Shown piece by piece: positions 59,686-64,000 of a stretch of 64,000 nt of DNA. A program made the translations under genes and the position numbers. Source of the stretch: Oligoflexus sp. (GTDB lineage Bacteria; Bdellovibrionota_B; Oligoflexia; Oligoflexales; Oligoflexaceae); the NCBI RefSeq assembly GCF_035712445.1, contig NZ_DASTAT010000010.1, positions 36,536 through 100,535 on the forward strand, in the 5' to 3' direction. The stretch's first letter is position 1, and each line of letters begins with the position of its first letter. Below the pieces are notes generated by a model, which was not told the origin of the DNA, ran no database searches, and saw only the letters and a list, made by a program, of their open reading frames with translations.

Positions 59686-61389
59686 ATGCAGCAAATCCCT
59701 GGTGATGGTGAACAGCCGTTCCTGGATCGTTCCGTATGGACGGAACCTCTTTTCAAATTTGCTCAGGTTTCAGGTCTGGTCATTAGCCTTTACGATCCCA
59801 AGGGAAGGCGCTTGTGCGGGCCCTGCTTCAATCAGAGTCTCGCCTCGCGTTTGGCGCGCGCGGGCATATGGGATGAAGGCGGCTGGGGCCTGGCTCATGA
59901 ACGGCAGCTGGTCCAGGGCTGCGTTCGGCAGAAAGAGGCCGTTCAGGAATCCATTCTAGGGCTTTTCGGGCAACTCGCCCTGCCCTGTTCCCACCAGGGT
60001 GAGGTGGCCCTTGTTTTTGTGCTGGGCTGGGTGCCTCAGCACGGAGCGGATTCGGAGACGCTGAAACACCTTGCGAACGTGCTTGAAATTCCGTTGGAAG
60101 AAATCTGGCAGCAGATTCGCATGATGGCGCCGATTTCAGGGGATCGCCTGCGCATGCACGGTCATATGCTGGAAATATTCTCCGATAACCTTCTGCAGCA
60201 GCTGGCCCTGCATAAGGAAAAGCATCGCGAAATCACCGGCTGGAGAATCCTGAGCGACTCGGCCTTCGCGCTGGCCGGTGCCACGACCGAGCACGAAATT
60301 TGCCAGATCGCGCATGGGGCGCTGCGCTCGCTTCTGCAGAATGCGCATGCCGTGATCAAATTGATCCCTGCCCGAGGTCCACTCGGAGCCGCGATTCCCC
60401 ATGAAAACGAGGATAAGAGTTTTGTGTCGATGATGCCGCGGATCGCCTCGGTGCGGCAGCACATCAGCATTCCCATCCTTGCAAGGCACGAGCAGTTTTT
60501 GGGCCAGATTCATATCACGCTCGAATACGGTGAAGACATCAACGATTATCTGGAAACCCTTACGATCCTGGCTGGCCAGCTGGGAGTGGCCCTGCATAAG
60601 GCGCGGCTTTTGAGTCTTTGGGACGAGCAGCGATGCGCTCTTGAGCATGGGCGTGCGGACAGCGTGCGGCAGTATAAGGTCAAAGACGATTTTCTCGCGG
60701 CCGTGTCGCATGAACTCAAGCTGCCCCTGACAGCGCTGACGGGTTGGGTGCTGAGGATGCAAGCCGATGATGTGGATCCTGCGCGGGCTCAGGATGCCCT
60801 GCACACGATCGAGCGCAGTGTCCGGCATCAGTCGCGCCTGATCGAGGATCTTTTGGATATCTCGCAGATGATTTCAGGATCCGTCCATCTGGTTCGCGAG
60901 GAACTGGACGCGAGGGAACTCGTGGAAAAAGTTCTGAGCAGCATCATGCCCACGATCGCATCCCGTCAGCAGACGCTTGAAACCATGATACCGGAAGCTC
61001 CTCTGCGCCTGCATGGAGATGGGGCGCGTCTTCATCAGGTATTCTGGAATCTTTTATCCAACGCCTCCAAGTTCACCGATGACGGAGGCTGCATCAGAGT
61101 CACGCTCGATCAAGCGGACTCGTATCTGCGCTTTAAAGTGAGCGATTCGGGCAAGGGGATCGCCGCCGAGGATATCGCCCAGCTCTTTTACTGTTTTCAA
61201 CCGGGCCGCCTCTCGGGGGCACACGCCAACAGGGGGCTTGGCCTGGGGTTGGCCATGGTCAAACACCTTGTGGACATGCATGGGGGAACGGTTCTGGCGA
61301 AAAGCGAAGGCGAAGGATGTGGAGCCACCTTCACGGTACTCCTTCCTCAGGCTTCCCTTCCGTCACGGACGAGCACCCTCAACGCCTGA
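59686..61389 (+). CDS. Histidine kinase paired with the KaiC-like protein
   Basis: A 567-residue protein whose ATG follows the KaiC stop without a gap; AAAGGA lies 8 bases upstream. The N-terminus (FAQVSGLVISLYDPKGRRLC, with CGPC) may be a PocR-like sensory domain, then a GAF-like region near residues 195-320. HisKA has AAVSHELKLPLTALTGW, where the usual SHELRTPL is altered to SHELKLPL. HATPase has HQVFWNLLSNASKFTD and DSGKGIAAED. It has no receiver and no membrane span, so it is a cytosolic kinase possibly controlled by the KaiC-like partner (inference from operon). Confidence 0.85.
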   Translation: MQQIPGDGEQPFLDRSVWTEPLFKFAQVSGLVISLYDPKGRRLCGPCFNQSLASRLARAGIWDEGGWGLAHERQLVQGCVRQKEAVQESILGLFGQLALPCSHQGEVALVFVLGWVPQHGADSETLKHLANVLEIPLEEIWQQIRMMAPISGDRLRMHGHMLEIFSDNLLQQLALHKEKHREITGWRILSDSAFALAGATTEHEICQIAHGALRSLLQNAHAVIKLIPARGPLGAAIPHENEDKSFVSMMPRIASVRQHISIPILARHEQFLGQIHITLEYGEDINDYLETLTILAGQLGVALHKARLLSLWDEQRCALEHGRADSVRQYKVKDDFLAAVSHELKLPLTALTGWVLRMQADDVDPARAQDALHTIERSVRHQSRLIEDLLDISQMISGSVHLVREELDARELVEKVLSSIMPTIASRQQTLETMIPEAPLRLHGDGARLHQVFWNLLSNASKFTDDGGCIRVTLDQADSYLRFKVSDSGKGIAAEDIAQLFYCFQPGRLSGAHANRGLGLGLAMVKHLVDMHGGTVLAKSEGEGCGATFTVLLPQASLPSRTSTLNA

Positions 61390-61636
61390 GAGGAAGCTGG
61401 CGCCGTCCCGGGCGTGTCATGGCTTTTTCGGTGTATCGAATGATATCAACCGCCGGAATGTCCAAGGCCTTCGAGATCTGAAACACAGTGCCGAGGCTCG
61501 GCTGCCTTTTGCCGCGTTCCAAAAGGGAAATGAAGGTACGATCCAAGCCACAATCCAGCGCCAGTTGCTTTTGGCTCAAGGAACGGGAGCGCCGAATTTT
61601 TTTTAATGCCGCCCCGAAGGCTGTCGCGATTTGCAT
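61379..61636 (-). CDS. XRE-family DNA-binding protein
   Basis: An 85-residue helix-turn-helix protein. ATG 61636 (MQIATAFGAALKKIRR) is chosen because AGGA sits 7 bases upstream; a GTG at 61675 would add 13 residues. The HTH is LSQKQLALDCGLDRTFISLLERG, typical of Cro/C1-type regulators. It has no extra domain. It converges with and overlaps the kinase gene's 3' end by 11 bases. Target genes are unknown. Confidence 0.85.
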   Translation of the reverse strand: MQIATAFGAALKKIRRSRSLSQKQLALDCGLDRTFISLLERGKRQPSLGTVFQISKALDIPAVDIIRYTEKAMTRPGRRQLPLRR

Positions 61637-61840
61637 GCTTAGGTCCTGAGGTCCGAACGAATTGGTTGAGGACACATCCTAGACCTGGAATCTGAAGAAT
61701 ACCAGTCCGCTTCTTGACAGCTGCGATGCTCATTGATTAAGAGAGCAATCTTACCGCGGATTAATAATGTCGAATTGACATGTGAAGTAAAGTCCGTCAT
61801 TTTGTTAAGATGGAAAGACCCCCTCAAGGAGATTCCCAGC

Positions 61841-62344
61841 ATGTTGGCAACGGACAGTTCTGAACTGGCCAAACTTATGTCCGCGTCCATCGCACCCGTG
61901 TTTTTAATCACAGGTATCGGCGGTATTCTTTCGACCATGGCTTTGCGTTACGGACGCGTGATCGATCGCATCCGGACTCTGCTCCGCGACGGGCCGAAAC
62001 TCTATCGGAAGGAAATCGGAGTGGATCACCTGAATCGTGAGCTGCGTTCTCTTTATAAGCGCGCGCGGCTTCTCAGGACGTCCATCATCATGGGCGTGGT
62101 GTCGATCTTCAGTATTTCGATCACGATTTTCGTGCTGTTTTTCTCGCTGACCTATGGACTCGAAGCGCTTTATATCCCACAGTTCTTTTTCATCCTGGCC
62201 CTGATTCTGCTGATGATCGGACTCGCGCTTTTCATCCAGGATTTTGTGATGTCCCTGGCCTGCATCGAGCATGATATGGATGTGAGGTCCTCGATTGATA
62301 TGCAGGAGACGAAGCAGGAAGCGATATTCAAGTCGCTTGACTGA
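61841..62344 (+). CDS. DUF2721-like membrane protein
   Basis: A 167-residue protein with AAGGAG before ATG 61841. Three membrane spans (APVFLITGIGGILSTMAL, then IIMGVVSIFSISITIFVLFF and FFFILALILLMIGLALFIQ) and RYGRVIDRIRTLLR with ELRSLYKRARLLRTSI between them match the DUF2721 family. Function is unknown for the family. It is a single gene, followed by a GC-rich spacer before the Cys-cluster gene. Confidence 0.8.
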   Translation: MLATDSSELAKLMSASIAPVFLITGIGGILSTMALRYGRVIDRIRTLLRDGPKLYRKEIGVDHLNRELRSLYKRARLLRTSIIMGVVSIFSISITIFVLFFSLTYGLEALYIPQFFFILALILLMIGLALFIQDFVMSLACIEHDMDVRSSIDMQETKQEAIFKSLD

Positions 62345-62466
62345 TCATCCTCATTAGCCCCCACGTCAACGCGGGGGCGCATCCCCCTCCTTGAAAGCCT
62401 TTAGCCACTCGCTGCCACCCATGGTAGCATCATTTTCTTATCCACTTTCCATCACGGTGCTATGTC

Positions 62467-63090
62467 ATGTCGAATCAGAGATGGACGCAGATAGCGTCGG
62501 ACATCATGGATCTTTATGCACAGCTCGACCGGGACGTCGCATCCTTTGTAAAAGGTTCAGGTATGCATTGCCCGCCCGGTTGCGGGGCGTGTTGCCTCAG
62601 TCCGCATGTGGAAACCACGGTAGCGGAAATGCTGCCGCTTGCCCTTTTTCTATTTGAAAGGGACGAAGTGGACCCGGTCATCGAAAGGCTGCAGGCGAGC
62701 GGGATGACCTGCGCGCAGTACGAAGCGCTGCCGGGTCAGCCGGAAAAAGGCCGCTGCCGGAGCTATGATCACCGTCCTGTTCTATGTCGGCTCTTTGGTT
62801 ATATGGGCTCACGGGATAAAACGGGGCAGCCGCGTTATGGAGCCTGCCGCGTCCTGCATAAGCTGGAAGCGGAGCGCATTCAAAAGGTTGAAGCCCAATT
62901 GAAAAGCGGCTCGCTCGCCATTCCCTGCCTCACGCCGGCGCATGAAAGATTGGTGGAAATCGGCGGATCCTGGGCGTTGGAGATGATGCCGATCAATCGG
63001 GCGCTGATGCGGGCGATTGAAATCGTCGGATTGAGTCAGCAGCTCGACGATCACGAGACGGGTGCAGACCTGGAGCCTTTATGCAGCTGA
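62467..63090 (+). CDS. YkgJ-family cysteine cluster protein
   Basis: A 207-residue cytoplasmic protein with the Fe-S/zinc cysteine cluster CPPGCGACCLSPHVETT near the N-terminus and a second group (KGRCRSYDHRPVLCRLFGY), the arrangement of YkgJ/UPF0153-type proteins, which bind a metal or Fe-S centre. Role unknown. A partial copy of DUF1648 sequence on the other strand overlaps its 3' end. Confidence 0.85.
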   Translation: MSNQRWTQIASDIMDLYAQLDRDVASFVKGSGMHCPPGCGACCLSPHVETTVAEMLPLALFLFERDEVDPVIERLQASGMTCAQYEALPGQPEKGRCRSYDHRPVLCRLFGYMGSRDKTGQPRYGACRVLHKLEAERIQKVEAQLKSGSLAIPCLTPAHERLVEIGGSWALEMMPINRALMRAIEIVGLSQQLDDHETGADLEPLCS

Positions 63091-63250
63091 TAGGAATGGA
63101 CGACCGAACCCGAGAGCCATAGATGTTGCCGTGATCCCCAGGCATCGGGATGCCCTTGAGCATTCCAGCTCAGGGGAATCTCACGCGGAAAGTCCGACCC
63201 ACCACAAAGGGTGCGACCATCATGATCAGGGTGAAATAGCGGCGAATCAT
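63051..63250 (-). pseudogene. Frameshifted remnant of a DUF1648/SdpI-type gene
   Basis: ATG 63250 overlaps the stop of the SdpI-family gene (ATGA). The first frame gives MIRRYFTLIMMVAPFVVG and then stops. A second frame continues directly as SDFPREIPLSWNAQGHPDAWG, the DUF1648 pattern also seen in the neighbouring gene (DRIPIHWNFKGEVDSWGGKG). One base shift near 63200 reconnects them. The joined product is only about 65 residues, so the copy is also truncated. Confidence 0.6.
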
Positions 63251-63891
63251 GCTGGTCTTTGCCTATAGGAATAGATGAGGGTCGCAAGGACTGCGGCCAG
63301 AAAAAGTCCGCCCGCCGTAAAGAAAATTCCGGCGGGGGCCAAAAGATTCACAAAGTAAGCCGTGCCGATCATTAGGCTGCCGGCCAGGGTGAAAATGGAA
63401 CTTGCAAAGCGATGGGTGCGATCCCAGTTTTCATCGCTCGCCAGTGTCCATTTCGTTCGAATGCCAACCAGGTTATTGCGTTTGCAGGCCTTGAAGCTCC
63501 AGCTGAGAGTGATCATGAAAATGCCGAAGCCCCACACGATAAACACACTGGAGAGGCCTGTTTTCAAATCGGAGGCCACCTTGAGAATGGCTCCCTGGAT
63601 GTAGACGAAAAGGATGCCGATGCCCGTCTGCACCCAAAGGACGGATTTGCGATTGGCATCGTCATGGGGACCTGGGAGTCTTAAGGTGATCATACTCAGA
63701 AGAAACGAAGTCCAGAGGAAGAGGCACGGCAAAAGCCAGATCATGCCCTTGCCTCCCCAGCTATCGACTTCGCCCTTGAAATTCCAATGAATGGGAATGC
63801 GATCAGCCAGGTGGGGCCAGGCGATTCCATTACCTAAAATCATTAGGAACAGTGGGACGACTATCACCAGCCAGTTGAGATGTTTGCGCAT
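63247..63891 (-). CDS. SdpI-family membrane protein with DUF1648 domain
   Basis: A 214-residue protein with GGAGTC before ATG 63891. It has an N-terminal DUF1648 module (VVPLFLMILGNGIAWPHLAD with IPIHWNFKGEVDSWG) and a C-terminal SdpI domain with NNLVGIRTKWTLASDENWDR and THRFAS. In Bacillus, SdpI confers immunity to a secreted toxin and acts as signal receptor. In most other bacteria the role is unknown. It has six or so membrane spans. A terminator-like hairpin lies beyond its upstream flank. Confidence 0.88.
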   Translation of the reverse strand: MRKHLNWLVIVVPLFLMILGNGIAWPHLADRIPIHWNFKGEVDSWGGKGMIWLLPCLFLWTSFLLSMITLRLPGPHDDANRKSVLWVQTGIGILFVYIQGAILKVASDLKTGLSSVFIVWGFGIFMITLSWSFKACKRNNLVGIRTKWTLASDENWDRTHRFASSIFTLAGSLMIGTAYFVNLLAPAGIFFTAGGLFLAAVLATLIYSYRQRPA

Positions 63892-63944
63892 GGGGGACTC
63901 CTTCTCTTACCGAGACGCAGATTTGCAGAGAATGTTGCAAAAAT

Positions 63945-63972
63945 AAAAAACCCGGTCGAAACCGGGTTTTTT
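63945..63972. terminator. Symmetric intrinsic terminator near the right edge
   Basis: AAAAAACCCGGT (63945-63956), loop CGAA, ACCGGGTTTTTT (63961-63972). The A-run and T-run make it active in either direction. Confidence 0.85.
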
Positions 63973-64000
63973 GGCTTAGCTTGTGGCTATGACGGGCCTT

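Overview
The window reads as chromosomal DNA of an aerobic, Gram-negative, diderm bacterium that is probably not a close relative of the common model proteobacteria. Evidence: many lipobox and signal-peptide proteins, TolC/HlyD export, DsbD, a meso-diaminopimelate-type MurE (DNPR motif), a caa3/aa3-like oxidase operon and a Bat-type operon. My best guess is Bdellovibrionota/Oligoflexia (Oligoflexus-like), with Myxococcota or a related deltaproteobacterial lineage as alternatives. That is inference from gene content; no rRNA gene is present. I see no insertion sequences, prophage or CRISPR arrays. Gene density is high and both strands are used.

Layout. 1-4.5 kb: partial aminotransferase, DedA protein, ammonium transporter behind a sigma-54-like promoter, DJ-1/PfpI protein and azurin. 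5.2-11 kb: a two-heme-site lipoprotein and a tandem pair of RCC1-repeat lipoproteins. 11-15 kb: a thioesterase, then an interleaved, internally duplicated run of five exported proteins, two of them leucine-rich-repeat proteins and three belonging to an unnamed Cys-paired helical family. 15-19.4 kb: TetR regulator and a TolC-HlyD-permease export operon with no ATPase gene. 19.4-23.4 kb: lipoproteins, a coiled-coil lipoprotein and a patatin. 23.5-31.3 kb: housekeeping genes (apt, S1-domain protein, hmgA, murE, dCMP deaminase) with a pseudo-hydrolase and a Sel1 lipoprotein.

31.7-41 kb: a secreted subtilase, then MoxR and a reduced Bat operon (BatC, BatD and BatE-like, no von Willebrand BatA/BatB) followed by a lytic transglycosylase. 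41-46.4 kb (minus strand): dsbD, patatin, maleylacetoacetate isomerase and a GH5 glycosidase. 46.6 kb: a lone rplX. 47.3-54.5 kb: a terminal-oxidase operon containing a diheme cytochrome c, a 34-residue membrane peptide, subunits II, I, III, IV and a second III, a thioredoxin, an HtpX-like pseudopeptidase and a membrane protein. Subunit I lacks the K-channel lysine. Two identical tRNA-Asp genes follow. 55-61.6 kb: a bacteriophytochrome hybrid kinase diverges from a KaiC-like ATPase/histidine kinase operon. 61.4-64 kb: XRE regulator, DUF2721-like protein, YkgJ-type Cys-cluster protein, an SdpI-family protein and a frameshifted relative.

Functional links. Azurin, the diheme cytochrome and the oxidase could form one electron-transfer route. 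hmgA and maiA are two of the three lower steps of tyrosine catabolism (fumarylacetoacetase is not in the window). murE, Slt, MoxR/Bat and the envelope lipoproteins concern the cell envelope. The strongest candidates for something undescribed are the LRR/helical cassette at 11.6-15.0 kb, the atypical oxidase operon and the phytochrome-KaiC-kinase cluster.
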